Shown: positions 23,154 to 32,468 of the stretch, in pieces | How positions within the stretch are numbered: position 1 is the first letter of the stretch | How the letters are laid out: the number at the start of each line of letters is the position of its first letter | Source of the DNA: JBOFGK01 sp051649085 | GTDB taxonomy: Bacteria > Bacillota_I > Bacilli_A > UBA3375 | DNA: 32,525 nucleotides | NCBI GenBank assembly: GCA_051649085.1 | Contig: JBOFGK010000049.1 | Span: 1-32,525, forward strand | Direction: 5' to 3' | Notes under the pieces: generated by a model | Seen by the model: the letters and a program-made list of their open reading frames with translations, nothing else | Databases searched by the model: none | What the model was told of the DNA's origin: nothing | Translations under genes and position numbers: made by a program

Positions 23154-24743
23154 ATGAAAATACATGGAGATGCTAAAATAATATTTGTAACTGGTGGAGT
23201 ATTATCTTCACTTGGAAAGGGGATTATTGCTTCATCTGTGGCAAGACTATTTAAAGATCAAGGCTTGAAAGTTAACATGATGAAATGTGATCCATATTTA
23301 AATGTTGATCCAGGTACGATGTCACCGACAGAACACGGTGAAGTGTTCGTAACATACGATGGTGGAGAAACAGATTTAGACATCGGACATTATGAGCGTT
23401 TTTTAGGATTGAATCTTTCGAAAAATTCATCAATTTCTTCAGGACGAGTATACTCAAATGTACTTGAAAGAGAACGCGCTGGTGGTTATTTAGGAAAAAC
23501 AGTTCAAGTAATTCCGCACATTACAAATGAAATTCAAGAATTAATTTTACGAAACACAACTGGATATGATGTGTTATTTGTTGAAGTTGGTGGAACAGTT
23601 GGAGATATTGAGTCATTACCATACTTAGAATCAATTCGTCAACTTTGTACGGCTAATCCCCGAAATACATTTTTAATTCATGGAGCATATGTACCATATA
23701 TTGCTGCAAGTAAAGAGCTAAAAACTAAACCAACACAACATAGTGTTAAAGAACTATTAGGGATTGGACTTAAGCCGGATATGATTGTTACACGTAATGA
23801 AATTCCGTTAACAGATAAAGAACGTGAAAAAATTGCCCTTTTCTGTAATGTTCAAACCGAATATGTAGTCGAATCAGTTGATGTAAAAAGTGTGTATGAA
23901 GTACCGTTTAAATTAAAAGAACAAGAAATTGATGTGAAAATTGCTGAAGTGCTTGGACTTAAATTAATCCCATCAAAGCATGAGAAATTAAAAAAAGTGA
24001 TTGATGCTCTGTATAATAGCGAAAAAGAAGTTAAAATTGCAATTGTTGGAAAATATACGAGTTTAGATGATGCTTATATTTCAGTAACAGAAGCGGTTAA
24101 ACATGGTGCAATTGCTAATAATGTTAAAGCAAAAATTGATTTAATTTCTGCACAAGAATTAGAAGTTGATGGCTTAGGAATTTTGAAAGATTACGATGGT
24201 ATCGTAGTACCAGGTGGGTTTGGTGAAACAGGAACTGCAGGAAAAGTTTCAACGATTACATACGCCCGTGAAAATGATATTCCAATGCTTGGTATTTGTT
24301 TTGGACTTCAGTGGGCAGCGCTTGAATATGCGCAAAACGTCTGTAAGTTAAATGTTGTACACAGTGAATTGGAACCAGATGCCGATAATCAAATTATCTA
24401 TTTATTAGAAGGTCAAGATTTGAAAAACTTAGGTGGAACAATGCGACTTGGTGATTATGATTGTGCTTTAAAACCCGGAACACTTGCTCGTGAAATTTAC
24501 GGTGTTGATGTAGTCCAAGAAAGACATCGTCATCGTTATGAATTTAACAATGCATACCGTGAAATTCTTGAAGAAAATGGACTTGTCTTTTCAGGGATTA
24601 ATCCTCAACAAGATTTAGTTGAAATTATTGAATTGCCAACAAATAAATTTTTCGTGGCAGCTCAATATCATCCAGAATTAACTTCGAAGTTAACAGAACC
24701 AAATCCATTATTTGTTCATTTCGTAAAAGCGACAATAAAATAA
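23154..24743 (+). CDS. pyrG: CTP synthase
   Basis: PyrG converts UTP, ATP and glutamine to CTP. The 529-aa protein has the synthetase domain (about 1-270) with the loop GGVLSSLGKGI at 14-24, the MKCDPYLNVDPGTMSP segment, and EVGGTVGDIES. The C-terminal class I glutamine amidotransferase domain (from about 290) has nucleophile Cys382 in GICFGLQ and a QYHPE motif. The interdomain RHRHRYEFNN motif is intact. I chose the ATG at 23154 because GGAGG (23144-23148) precedes it; a GTG at 23136 would put that site inside the gene. The gene ends in a terminator. No attenuator with a G-run start is visible at the 5' end. Confidence 0.97.
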   Translation: MKIHGDAKIIFVTGGVLSSLGKGIIASSVARLFKDQGLKVNMMKCDPYLNVDPGTMSPTEHGEVFVTYDGGETDLDIGHYERFLGLNLSKNSSISSGRVYSNVLERERAGGYLGKTVQVIPHITNEIQELILRNTTGYDVLFVEVGGTVGDIESLPYLESIRQLCTANPRNTFLIHGAYVPYIAASKELKTKPTQHSVKELLGIGLKPDMIVTRNEIPLTDKEREKIALFCNVQTEYVVESVDVKSVYEVPFKLKEQEIDVKIAEVLGLKLIPSKHEKLKKVIDALYNSEKEVKIAIVGKYTSLDDAYISVTEAVKHGAIANNVKAKIDLISAQELEVDGLGILKDYDGIVVPGGFGETGTAGKVSTITYARENDIPMLGICFGLQWAALEYAQNVCKLNVVHSELEPDADNQIIYLLEGQDLKNLGGTMRLGDYDCALKPGTLAREIYGVDVVQERHRHRYEFNNAYREILEENGLVFSGINPQQDLVEIIELPTNKFFVAAQYHPELTSKLTEPNPLFVHFVKATIK

Positions 24744-24754
24744 AAATATTATGG

Positions 24755-24791
24755 GAAAAAAGAAGATTTATTTAATCCTCTTTTTTCTTTT
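24755..24791 (+). terminator. Terminator after pyrG
   Basis: A stem of 14 positions (GAAAAAAGAAGATT against AATCCTCTTTTTTC, one mismatch) with a 5-nt loop is followed by TTTT. It closes the rnr-smpB-yaaA-pyrG run. Confidence 0.8.
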
Positions 24792-25056
24792 GAAGAACAC
24801 TAGTTTTTTGTGATTTCGAATAATGGACGCAGATTATTGATTTTATTTTCTATGTTGAAAAAATTGCTTTAAAATCAAGTTTGATCTCTAAAAATAAATT
24901 TTGAAATATTGCTAAATGAGTTTGCTTTACAACACAGAATTAGAGTTTTTTCCAATAGCTAACCTATATTTTTGCTACAATATTAATGTATGTTCAGACA
25001 GTGGAAGAACTACTGTCAAGAAAAAAATCACACGTAATGCTAAGGAGGATAAGAAA
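24792..25056 (+). promoter_or_regulatory. uvrB upstream region with weak promoter and 5' hairpin
   Basis: A -10-like TACAAT (24976-24981) lies 81 nt before the uvrB start, with no good -35. Downstream of it is a hairpin GACAGT (24997-25002)/ACTGTC (25012-25017), then AAGGAGG (25042-25048). An in-frame ORF extension to 24916 has no ribosome binding site and is not family-like, so I treat it as leader. No complete LexA box is present. Confidence 0.45.
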
Positions 25057-27006
25057 ATGAGCTATGAACTTAAATCAAAATATCAACCAGCTGGGGACCA
25101 ACCAGTGGCAATTGCTAAACTGGTTGAGGGAATAAAAAATGGGAAAAAAGAACAAGTACTACTTGGAGCAACAGGGACAGGTAAGACTTTTACAATTGCT
25201 AATGTGATTGAACAAGCTAATTGTCCAGCAATTGTGCTTGCACATAACAAAACATTAGCTTCACAATTATACGGTGAATTAAAAGAATTATTCCCAAATA
25301 ACCGTGTTGAATATTTTGTAAGTTATTTCGATTATTATCAACCAGAAGCATATTTACCAGGAAATGATATTTACATTGAAAAAGATTCAGCAGTAAATGA
25401 TGAAATAGAACGCTTAAGACACTCAGCAACAGCGGCATTAATGGAGAGTGATAACGTAATTGTTGTCTCATCTGTTTCGTGTATTTATGGACTTGGTTCT
25501 CCAATTGATTATAAAAACATGGTTGTATCACTTAGAGTTGGGCAAGTAATAGAACAAAAACAATTAATTATGCGCCTAATAGATCTACAATATGAACGTA
25601 ATGATATTGAATTAAAACGAAGCGCTTTTCGGGTGAAAGGTGATGTTGTTGAATTTGTTAATCCATATAATGAGCGTGAAGCTTGTAAAATAGAATTTTT
25701 CGGTGATGAAATCGAAGCTATTTCGTATATCGACATTATTACTAATAAACGATTATTGAAAGTTAAGCACTTAGAAATTTTTCCGGCAACACATTATGTT
25801 GTTGACCCAGAAAAAACGAAGCCAATTATTAAACAAATTGCGGCAGATTTAGAAGTGGAAGTAGCTGAATTTAAAAAACAAAACAAATTGCTAGAAGCCC
25901 AAAGGTTAGAACAACGAACAAAGTATGATTTAGAAATGATCTCAGAAATTGGTTTTTGTTCAGGAATTGAAAACTATACTCGATATTTTTCGGACAAGAA
26001 AAAAGGTGAAACACCATATACATTACTTGATTATTTTCCTGAAAATTTTTTGATGATTGTCGATGAGTCACATGTTACATTACCACAAGTTAGAGGAATG
26101 TCAGGTGGAGATCGTTCTCGTAAAGAAAATTTAGTGAACTATGGATTTAGATTACAAGCAGCATTAGATAATCGACCATTAAACTTTGATGAATTTCAAG
26201 CAAAACTAGATAAAATAATCTATGTTTCAGCAACTCCAGGTGATTACGAACTAGAACAAGTTAATCAAGAGTTTGTCGAACAAATTATTCGTCCAACAGG
26301 GCTGTTAGATCCGATTGTTGAAGTTCGACCAAAGCAGTATCAAATTGATGACATCATGCAAGAAATTGCAGCAACACTACCAAATAAAGTACTTATTACA
26401 ACTCTGACCAAAAAAATGGCAGAAGATTTAACTGATTATTTAAAAGAACGTAAAATTAAAGTTGCCTATTTACATTCTGATATTAAAACATTTGATCGAG
26501 TACGTATTATTCAAAAATTACGTCAAGGAGTTTATGATGTTTTAATTGGAATAAATTTACTACGTGAAGGGTTAGATATTCCAGAAGTATCAAGAGTATT
26601 AATTTTAGATGCTGATAAAGAAGGATTCTTACGTGGTGAACGCTCACTTATACAAACGATTGGACGTGCAGCTAGAAATAGTGAAGGAAAAGTAATTTTA
26701 TATGCTGATAAAATGACAAGAGGAATGGAAATTGCTATAAGCGAGACTAAGCGTCGACGTGAAATTCAAATGAAGTATAATGAAGAACATGGAATTACTC
26801 CGACAACAATCATGAAAGACATTGCTAAGTTTGAATATATTTCGGAAGAAGATCTTGATAATAAACTTTCGAAAAAACTAAAAAAGGCTGAAAAGAAAGC
26901 AATTCTTAGTGATTTGCATCGTGAAATGGCAAAATTTGCTGAAGAATTAAACTTTGAAGAAGCAGCAAGAATAAGAGATATAATTTTAGAAATTGAGGCA
27001 GGATAA
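25057..27006 (+). CDS. uvrB: Excinuclease ABC subunit B
   Basis: UvrB verifies damaged DNA within the UvrABC nucleotide excision repair complex. The 649-aa protein shows Walker A GATGTGKT (37-44), the beta-hairpin region YFVSYFDYYQPEAYLPGNDI (about 93-112), the DESH box, YVSATPGDYE, helicase motifs INLLREGLDIPEV and QTIGRAARN, and a C-terminal UVR domain (LNFEEAARIRD) that binds UvrC. The length is normal. The ATG follows AAGGAGG with 8-nt spacing. The stop shares a base with the mutS start (TAATG), so translation is likely coupled. uvrA is not in the window. Confidence 0.97.
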   Translation: MSYELKSKYQPAGDQPVAIAKLVEGIKNGKKEQVLLGATGTGKTFTIANVIEQANCPAIVLAHNKTLASQLYGELKELFPNNRVEYFVSYFDYYQPEAYLPGNDIYIEKDSAVNDEIERLRHSATAALMESDNVIVVSSVSCIYGLGSPIDYKNMVVSLRVGQVIEQKQLIMRLIDLQYERNDIELKRSAFRVKGDVVEFVNPYNEREACKIEFFGDEIEAISYIDIITNKRLLKVKHLEIFPATHYVVDPEKTKPIIKQIAADLEVEVAEFKKQNKLLEAQRLEQRTKYDLEMISEIGFCSGIENYTRYFSDKKKGETPYTLLDYFPENFLMIVDESHVTLPQVRGMSGGDRSRKENLVNYGFRLQAALDNRPLNFDEFQAKLDKIIYVSATPGDYELEQVNQEFVEQIIRPTGLLDPIVEVRPKQYQIDDIMQEIAATLPNKVLITTLTKKMAEDLTDYLKERKIKVAYLHSDIKTFDRVRIIQKLRQGVYDVLIGINLLREGLDIPEVSRVLILDADKEGFLRGERSLIQTIGRAARNSEGKVILYADKMTRGMEIAISETKRRREIQMKYNEEHGITPTTIMKDIAKFEYISEEDLDNKLSKKLKKAEKKAILSDLHREMAKFAEELNFEEAARIRDIILEIEAG

Positions 27007-29543
27007 TGGATATATTTAGTGTTAATCGAGATGAACTTTCAAATGTAATGCGCCAATATTATGATTTGAAAATGGAACATAAAGACGTTTTTGTCTTCTT
27101 TCAATTAGGAGACTTTTATGAAATGTTCTTTAATGATGCAATTGAAGTTGCAAATCTATTGGAGTTAACTCTGACTTCTAAAAGTGCAGGTCTAAAAGAA
27201 AAAATTCCAATGTGTGGAGTACCTTTAAGATCAGTTGATGAATACGTAAGGCAACTAGTAAGACTAGAAAAGAAAGTTGCATTAGTTGATCAAGAAGAAG
27301 TAGCATCAGATCATAAAGGACTAGTTGGTCGAAAACTTCGAAAAATCATTACACCAGGTACATTTCAAGACTTAAATAATAAAGACAATAATTTTTTAGT
27401 GTCTTTAGAACAAACAGAAGAAGTTCGATTGAGTTATCTTGACGTTGCAACAGGTGAAGGATATAATGTTTCGTTTTTGAATTTAAGTCAAGCAGTCGAA
27501 TATATTTTAAAGATGAATGTTAAAGAATTAATTATTAATACGGAACTTGATGAAAATATAGTTGAAGAATTGAAATATCATAGCGTGTTTGTAAATCAGA
27601 TTCATGAATTATTTGAACTTGAAATAAAAGCAAGTTTTAATCCTAAATATCAACTAGTAAATCAAATAATGTATAGCTATCTAAAACAAAATAATCAAGC
27701 GGTTACGCACATTACTAGTTTTGATGAGATTATTGTTGAAGATTTTATGCAACTATCAATCAATTCACAAAAACAATTAGAATTAATTGAGACACTAAAA
27801 GATCAACAATACCAAGGTTCACTATTTAGTTTTCTAAATAAAACAAAGACTGCTATGGGTCGACGTGAATTAAAAAAAATAATAATCAGTCCATTAATTA
27901 ATCAATTAGAAATTGATAAAAGACATAATCTAGTAGAAAGTTTAATGCGTAATCCCCTTGTGTTAAATGATTTAGAAACATTTTTAGGTCAAATTTATGA
28001 CTTTGAGCGAATAATTGGACGAATAAATGATCAAGTTGTAAACCCCAAAGAATTAGAACAATTAAAAAAATCACTAACAGTCCTACCAAGTTTACGAAGT
28101 TTACTTGCACAAATTGAAATTCCCGAGGTTGAAAAATTACTAGAGAATTATGATGATTTAACGGATGTCCTTGGCCAATTAGTAGCAACTTTGACAGATG
28201 AACCACCATTTACAATTAAAGAGGGGGGGATTATTGCGCAAGGATTTAACGAAGAAGTTGATCGCCTACGCGAAATTAGTACAAATTCATCAAAATGGCT
28301 AATTGATTTTGAAATCAGAATGCGAGAAGAAACCGGAATTAAAAATTTAAAAGTAAAATACAATCGAATTTTTGGTTACTTTATTGAAGTGACTAATTCA
28401 TTCATTTCGATGGTACCGGATGCTTTTGTCCGTAAACAAACTATGAGTAATTGTGAACGTTATATAACCGAGGAATTAAAGGAAGCGGAAAATGATATCT
28501 TAAATGCAGTAGATCGTTTAAATAATTTAGAGTATGCAATTTATATTGAACTTCGAACAGCGCTTTTAAATTATATTCCCCGCTTGAAAAAAGTTGCTAA
28601 AATAATTGCACAAATTGATGTGTTCTCAAGTTTTGCTAAAGTGGCACTTGAAAATCGTTTGTCAAGACCAATTTTTGATGAAAGTTCGGAAATTAAAATA
28701 ACTGAACTTCGTCATCCAATTGTGGAAAAAACAGTTAACAATTATATTGTGAATGATTTAGAGATGACTGAAGCAATCGATGTGTTACTGATTACTGGAC
28801 CAAACATGAGTGGTAAATCAACATATATGCGTAGTGTTGCAATTAATGTAATAATGGCGCAAATTGGTTGTTTTGTTGCAGCTAAAGAAATGAAAATTAG
28901 TGTGTTTGACAAAATATTCACAAGAATTGGAGCAAGTGATGATTTAAGTCAAGGTCAGTCAACTTTTATGGTGGAGATGGCCGAAACAAGCCAAGCAATT
29001 AAAGGGGCAACAGCTAAGAGTTTGATATTATTTGATGAATTAGGACGTGGAACATCAACGTATGATGGTTTAGCGTTAGCAAAGGCAATTATCGAATATA
29101 TAATAGATAATATTCAAGCTAAAACATTATTCTCAACACATTACCATGAATTAACGCAGATGGAAAGTCAAGTATCAAAAATTAAAAATGTTCATGTTAA
29201 AGCTAAAGAAGAAGATGGTGGTTTGACATTTTTCCATAAAGTACTTCCAGGAGCTGTACAGAAAAGTTACGGGATAGAAGTTGCTAATTTAGCAAAACTT
29301 CCAAATGAAATCATTATTAAAGCGCGACATTATATGAATCAATTGGAAATGGAAAAAGCAAATATGCAGATGACACTCGGTGAGGTCGATATCAAAGCTT
29401 TTGATGAAATTACAAAGTTGACGGATGAAAATCAAAAGTTGACAGAATTTGTAAATAAAATTAAAAGTGTTGATATCAATAGTTTAACACCAATTGAAGC
29501 GATTAATTTACTTGTTAAGCTTAAGGAGGAAGATGTTAAGTAA
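27006..29543 (+). CDS. mutS: DNA mismatch repair protein MutS
   Basis: MutS recognises mismatches and starts mismatch repair. The 845-aa protein has the N-terminal mismatch-binding motif Phe37-Tyr-Glu39 in GDFYEMF, a core and clamp region, Walker A GPNMSGKST at 598-606, the DDLSQGQSTFMVEM segment, FDELGRGTSTYDG (Walker B) and FSTHYHEL. These mark it as MutS1, not MutS2. It overlaps uvrB by one base and the next small gene by 11 bases. The usual partner mutL is not next door; what follows is a small PH-domain gene, and mutL may lie elsewhere. Confidence 0.97.
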   Translation: MDIFSVNRDELSNVMRQYYDLKMEHKDVFVFFQLGDFYEMFFNDAIEVANLLELTLTSKSAGLKEKIPMCGVPLRSVDEYVRQLVRLEKKVALVDQEEVASDHKGLVGRKLRKIITPGTFQDLNNKDNNFLVSLEQTEEVRLSYLDVATGEGYNVSFLNLSQAVEYILKMNVKELIINTELDENIVEELKYHSVFVNQIHELFELEIKASFNPKYQLVNQIMYSYLKQNNQAVTHITSFDEIIVEDFMQLSINSQKQLELIETLKDQQYQGSLFSFLNKTKTAMGRRELKKIIISPLINQLEIDKRHNLVESLMRNPLVLNDLETFLGQIYDFERIIGRINDQVVNPKELEQLKKSLTVLPSLRSLLAQIEIPEVEKLLENYDDLTDVLGQLVATLTDEPPFTIKEGGIIAQGFNEEVDRLREISTNSSKWLIDFEIRMREETGIKNLKVKYNRIFGYFIEVTNSFISMVPDAFVRKQTMSNCERYITEELKEAENDILNAVDRLNNLEYAIYIELRTALLNYIPRLKKVAKIIAQIDVFSSFAKVALENRLSRPIFDESSEIKITELRHPIVEKTVNNYIVNDLEMTEAIDVLLITGPNMSGKSTYMRSVAINVIMAQIGCFVAAKEMKISVFDKIFTRIGASDDLSQGQSTFMVEMAETSQAIKGATAKSLILFDELGRGTSTYDGLALAKAIIEYIIDNIQAKTLFSTHYHELTQMESQVSKIKNVHVKAKEEDGGLTFFHKVLPGAVQKSYGIEVANLAKLPNEIIIKARHYMNQLEMEKANMQMTLGEVDIKAFDEITKLTDENQKLTEFVNKIKSVDINSLTPIEAINLLVKLKEEDVK

Positions 29544-29910
29544 ACTTGGGTTAACAACAAAAACAAGAATTGACGAACAAATTTCTGAGTTTTTAATCCA
29601 CGGTGAAGAAATAATTTTGATTATTGTTTCAACATCAGAAGAAATAGTAGTTACGAATATTGGTCTGTATTTCGTGGATGTGATCGGAGTTAATAAACGT
29701 AAGCAAACAGTTTTTATTCCAGGGAAATATATTGAAGCAATTAGTTATCAGTCATCTTCAAAATTGGAAGGTAATACAATGATTACGCTAAGTGTAAAGA
29801 ATAATCCGTTTAAATCAGATGATAACAGAATTGACATTGTTGTGAAAAAAGGACAAAAAGAAAATGTGATTGAACTAATTAAAATTTACAAAGAAATTTT
29901 TTTGCTTTAA
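29533..29910 (+). CDS. Small PH-domain (bPH_1, YvbH-like) protein
   Basis: The 125-aa protein resembles the bacterial pleckstrin-homology family bPH_1. After an opening helix it has a segment GEEIILIIVSTSEEIVVTNIGLYF, a turn with NKRKQTVFIPGKYI, a beta strand MITLSVKNNPF and a closing helix (KENVIELIKIYKEIF). The function of these proteins is unknown; the fold suggests a binding role. I chose the ATG at 29533 because AAGGAGG (29523-29529) precedes it; an upstream in-frame start at 29494 lies deep in mutS. It overlaps the mutS end by 11 nt, so it is translated with mutS, but I see no functional link. Confidence 0.65.
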   Translation: MLSKLGLTTKTRIDEQISEFLIHGEEIILIIVSTSEEIVVTNIGLYFVDVIGVNKRKQTVFIPGKYIEAISYQSSSKLEGNTMITLSVKNNPFKSDDNRIDIVVKKGQKENVIELIKIYKEIFLL

Positions 29911-29934
29911 TAATTTCAAAATTAAGCATATCTC

Positions 29935-29963
29935 ATTCAAAAAATAATTAAATAGTATATAAT
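29935..29963 (+). promoter_or_regulatory. Predicted tpx promoter
   Basis: The -10 TATAAT is at 29958-29963 with a weak -35 ATTCAA at 29935-29940 (17-nt spacer). The start would lie close to the ribosome binding site GAGGAG that precedes the ATG at 29984. No PerR box is evident. Confidence 0.5.
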
Positions 29964-29983
29964 AAAGATGAAAGTGAGGAGTA

Positions 29984-30484
29984 ATGAAAAAAATAACAAT
30001 GAATGGTGATGCATTAACAGTAGTAGGAAATGAAATTAAAGTTGGTGACATAGCACCAGATTTTACAGTTTTAAAACAAGATTTATCAGCACTTAAATTA
30101 AGTGATTTAAAAGGGAAAAAAGTTGTGATAACAGTTTACCCATCAATAGATACAGGTGTCTGTCAGTTACAAACAAAGACATTTAATAAGTTGGCAAGCG
30201 AATTGGGTGACGATGTTGAAATAATTACTGTATCTTGTGATTTACCATTTGCACTAGGACGTTTTTGTGCAGCTGATGGGATAAGCAACATTACGACATG
30301 CTCAGATCATAAAGATTTAGATTTCGCAAAGAAATATGGTTTTGAAATAGAAGAATTACGTTTATTAGCAAGAGGAACTGTAATTGTTGATCAAACAGGA
30401 GTTGTTCAATATGTTGAACTTGTTGATGAGTTAACAGATAGTCCTAATTTTGAAGCAGCAATGAATGTTTTAAAATCATTATAG
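29984..30484 (+). CDS. tpx: Thiol peroxidase Tpx
   Basis: Tpx is an atypical two-cysteine peroxiredoxin that reduces hydrogen peroxide and alkyl peroxides with thioredoxin. The 166-aa protein has peroxidatic Cys60 in SIDTGVC and resolving Cys94 in LGRFC, the spacing typical of Tpx, plus further cysteines at 85 and 106. The start KITMNGDALTVVGNEIKVGD is characteristic. The ATG has GAGGAG upstream. The gene is monocistronic, with its own promoter and a terminator at 30503. Confidence 0.95.
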   Translation: MKKITMNGDALTVVGNEIKVGDIAPDFTVLKQDLSALKLSDLKGKKVVITVYPSIDTGVCQLQTKTFNKLASELGDDVEIITVSCDLPFALGRFCAADGISNITTCSDHKDLDFAKKYGFEIEELRLLARGTVIVDQTGVVQYVELVDELTDSPNFEAAMNVLKSL

Positions 30485-30502
30485 AAATTTAACGTTAATT
30501 CC

Positions 30503-30532
30503 AAAAAGCTCTTTTAAATAAAGAGTTTTTTT
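30503..30532 (+). terminator. Terminator after tpx
   Basis: CTCTTT/AAAGAG with a 5-nt loop (TAAAT) and outer A/T pairing around a bulged G is followed by a run of seven T. Confidence 0.8.
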
Positions 30533-30596
30533 GGTGCAATTAATTATTTTGAATTTTAAATTGTAAAATAAAATAATAATTGTTTAAATTTTTTGT

Positions 30597-30635
30597 TATA
30601 CTATAGGTAGTGTTACAAACTTTACTACCATGGTA
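30597..30635 (+). promoter_or_regulatory. mntH promoter -10 and candidate operator
   Basis: TATACT (30597-30602) is the likely -10; the -35 is unclear in the T-rich run. Downstream lies a perfect 10-bp palindrome TACCATGGTA (30626-30635), flanked by partly symmetric A/T bases. A site just after the start of transcription fits a repressor such as MntR or a related DtxR-type protein, but it does not match a consensus I can confirm. Confidence 0.45.
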
Positions 30636-30658
30636 AAAAGTGTATAGAAAGGATTAAA

Positions 30659-31891
30659 GTGCGTTTTTTCAAAGAAATAAAAAATCAAAATTTTTCAACT
30701 TTTTTTAAATACTTAGGACCAGGATTTATTGTAACTGTTGGATTTATTGACCCTGGAAATTGGGCAACGAATCTGGCAGCTGGTTCAACTTATGGATATG
30801 CACTACTTTGGGTGGTTTTACTCTCAACAATCATTTTAATAATTTTACAATATAATGCCTCGAAACTCGGGATAATTAGCGGCTTGTGTATTGCGGAAGC
30901 AAGCAATAAATATTTTCCAAAAACAACAAATCGAATAGTAATTTCATCGGCATTATTAGCAGTTGTTTCAACACTTGTTGCAGAATTACTTGGATCAGCA
31001 ATTGCATTAAATATGTTATTTCAAATTGAAATTAGAGTTGGGGTGATTTTAACAAGTGTATTAATTTTATTTTTAGTATTCACTAATAAGTATCATAAAA
31101 TCGAAGGTCTAATTATCGGATTTGTTTCATTAATTGCCTTTTCATTTATTTTTGAACTTGCAAAAGCACCAGTTGAATATAACAAAATTTTTGATCAAAG
31201 TATGCCAAGTGGCTCAATTGCTTTAATTCTAGGAGTACTTGGTGCAGTTGTAATGCCACATAATTTATTTTTACATTCAGAATTTATTCAAAGTCGAAAA
31301 ATAAATAAAGAGCTAGAAACTACAAATCCTCGATACGAATTACAAATTTCTAAAACAAATACAATTTTTGCAATGATTGTGGGAATGCTTATAAATGCAG
31401 CAATGGTTATTTTGGCAGCAGCAACTTTTTTTAATCAAGGTTTAGTCGTTGATGATTTGGCAATAGCTGCTGATATGCTTAAACCACTTCTAGGAGCAAG
31501 TGCGGCCGGTGTCTTCGCATTAGCACTTTTATTTGCAGGAATTGCATCATCGATTACAGCTGCAATGACAGGTGGAATTCTTTCGAGTTCATTAATTGGT
31601 GAAGCGTATAATCAAGAAGATCGCCATACAACAATTGGAATTTTACTCGTAACAATTGCAGCAGTACTAACAATTATGGGAATATCTGATCCATTTTATG
31701 GGCTAATTATTTCACAAATTATTTTAAGTATTCAATTACCAATAACAATTGTTACACAAGTGAAATTAACAAATAATCGTGAATTAATGGGAGAATTTAG
31801 AAATACAATGACTGAAAAAATTCTTTTATATAGCTGTGGTGCAGTTGTAATATTTTTAAATATGATTTTAGTTGTTCAGTTATTCGTTTGA
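30659..31891 (+). CDS. mntH: Nramp-family Mn2+/H+ transporter
   Basis: MntH imports manganese (also iron) with protons across the cytoplasmic membrane. The 410-aa protein has about eleven membrane segments and the metal-binding signatures of the family: DPGN at residues 31-34 in the first segment and MPH at 199-201 in the sixth (VVMPHNLFLHSEF). The start is GTG at 30659 with GAAAGGA upstream; there is no better ATG. It stands alone between the tpx terminator and an intergenic region. Proximity to tpx and yaaA suggests a shared theme of peroxide and metal defence, though transcription units are separate. Confidence 0.92.
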   Translation: MRFFKEIKNQNFSTFFKYLGPGFIVTVGFIDPGNWATNLAAGSTYGYALLWVVLLSTIILIILQYNASKLGIISGLCIAEASNKYFPKTTNRIVISSALLAVVSTLVAELLGSAIALNMLFQIEIRVGVILTSVLILFLVFTNKYHKIEGLIIGFVSLIAFSFIFELAKAPVEYNKIFDQSMPSGSIALILGVLGAVVMPHNLFLHSEFIQSRKINKELETTNPRYELQISKTNTIFAMIVGMLINAAMVILAAATFFNQGLVVDDLAIAADMLKPLLGASAAGVFALALLFAGIASSITAAMTGGILSSSLIGEAYNQEDRHTTIGILLVTIAAVLTIMGISDPFYGLIISQIILSIQLPITIVTQVKLTNNRELMGEFRNTMTEKILLYSCGAVVIFLNMILVVQLFV

Positions 31892-32048
31892 TAAAAAAAC
31901 AGATAAAACACACACGTTCTTCACATAAAACACAGACAAATGTAATAGAATTGTTACGTAACCGTATTGATGGTTACAAACAAAGAATTTAATTGAAACA
32001 TATTTTCAGATAATCCCTTTAAAAATTAAACAAAATCCCTATAACTTT
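31892..32048. other. Intergenic, 3' region of mntH
   Basis: No ORF or clear promoter is seen. It contains a small inverted repeat GTTACGTAAC (31953-31962). It is probably the 3' untranslated part of the mntH transcript, which ends at the terminator at 32049. Confidence 0.4.
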
Positions 32049-32075
32049 ACCAAGGCCTAGAGCCTTGGTTTTTTT
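32049..32075 (+). terminator. Terminator, probably of mntH
   Basis: A strong 7-bp GC-containing stem CCAAGGC/GCCTTGG (32050-32068) with a 5-nt loop is followed by seven T. The distance from the mntH stop is about 160 nt, so a small RNA ending here is an alternative. Confidence 0.85.
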
Positions 32076-32298
32076 ATTGTGAAGCAAAAACAGTTTTTCA
32101 ATTTGAAATGGTACAAGCTTTTATATGTTCTTACTAAATAATCATAAGCTAGTCCAAACTATGAATGTAGAATTTAAAAGATTAGTGAAGTGAGTTTTGA
32201 GCTGAGCACAAAAAAGAATTTTTTTAAATTGTGAAAGTTTATTTAGAATTATTAATAGTAAACTTAAAGCTAAAAATTAACATCCTTATATATAGACT
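32076..32298. other. AT-rich intergenic region, nothing recognised
   Basis: No ORF with a ribosome binding site, promoter of good quality or hairpin stands out. It separates mntH from the rRNA-type promoter. Confidence 0.4.
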
Positions 32299-32388
32299 GT
32301 GAAAAAAAGTATAGTAAAACCAATTGATAAAGCTATTTTAAATACAATTGAGCAAGAGGTAGAAACAGGTGAAATAAAAAAAAAGTAA
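32299..32388 (+). CDS. Doubtful small ORF (29 aa)
   Basis: A GTG-started frame encodes a charged 29-residue peptide (KKSIVKPIDKAILNTIEQEV, then ETGEIKKK). It has a protein-like amphipathic pattern, but no ribosome binding site is visible upstream, and it resembles nothing I recognise. It may be chance in AT-rich DNA. Confidence 0.15.
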   Translation: MKKSIVKPIDKAILNTIEQEVETGEIKKK

Positions 32389-32405
32389 AAAAAAGAAAAA
32401 AACGC

Positions 32406-32434
32406 TTGACATTGAATTGAATTAATGATATACT
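32406..32434 (+). promoter_or_regulatory. Strong rRNA-type promoter
   Basis: A consensus -35 TTGACA (32406-32411), exactly 17 nt of spacer and a -10 TATACT (32429-32434) form the best promoter in the window. Together with the BoxA-like element downstream it points to the start of an rrn operon running out of the window. Confidence 0.8.
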
Positions 32435-32454
32435 TTATCTTGTGAACGAACGAA

Positions 32455-32468
32455 GAACTCTGAAAACT
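32455..32468 (+). promoter_or_regulatory. BoxA-like antitermination element
   Basis: GAACTCTGAAAACT resembles the Gram-positive rRNA leader BoxA (typically TTCTTTGAAAACT), bound as RNA by NusB-S10 to prevent early termination. It lies about 20 nt after the -10. A stem GTCAAG/CTTGAC (32486-32491, 32506-32511) follows, possibly part of leader folding. The 16S gene itself is not reached. Confidence 0.65.

Noticed and set aside
24795..24806. GAACACTAGTTT as a LexA/SOS box upstream of uvrB
   Set aside because: It misses one base of the second half-site, lies about 250 nt from the uvrB start beside the pyrG terminator, and no complete GAAC-N4-GTTC is found near the uvrB -10.
24916..25056. N-terminal extension of UvrB by 47 residues
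   Set aside because: The start has no ribosome binding site and the extension is not family-like, while the ATG at 25057 follows AAGGAGG.
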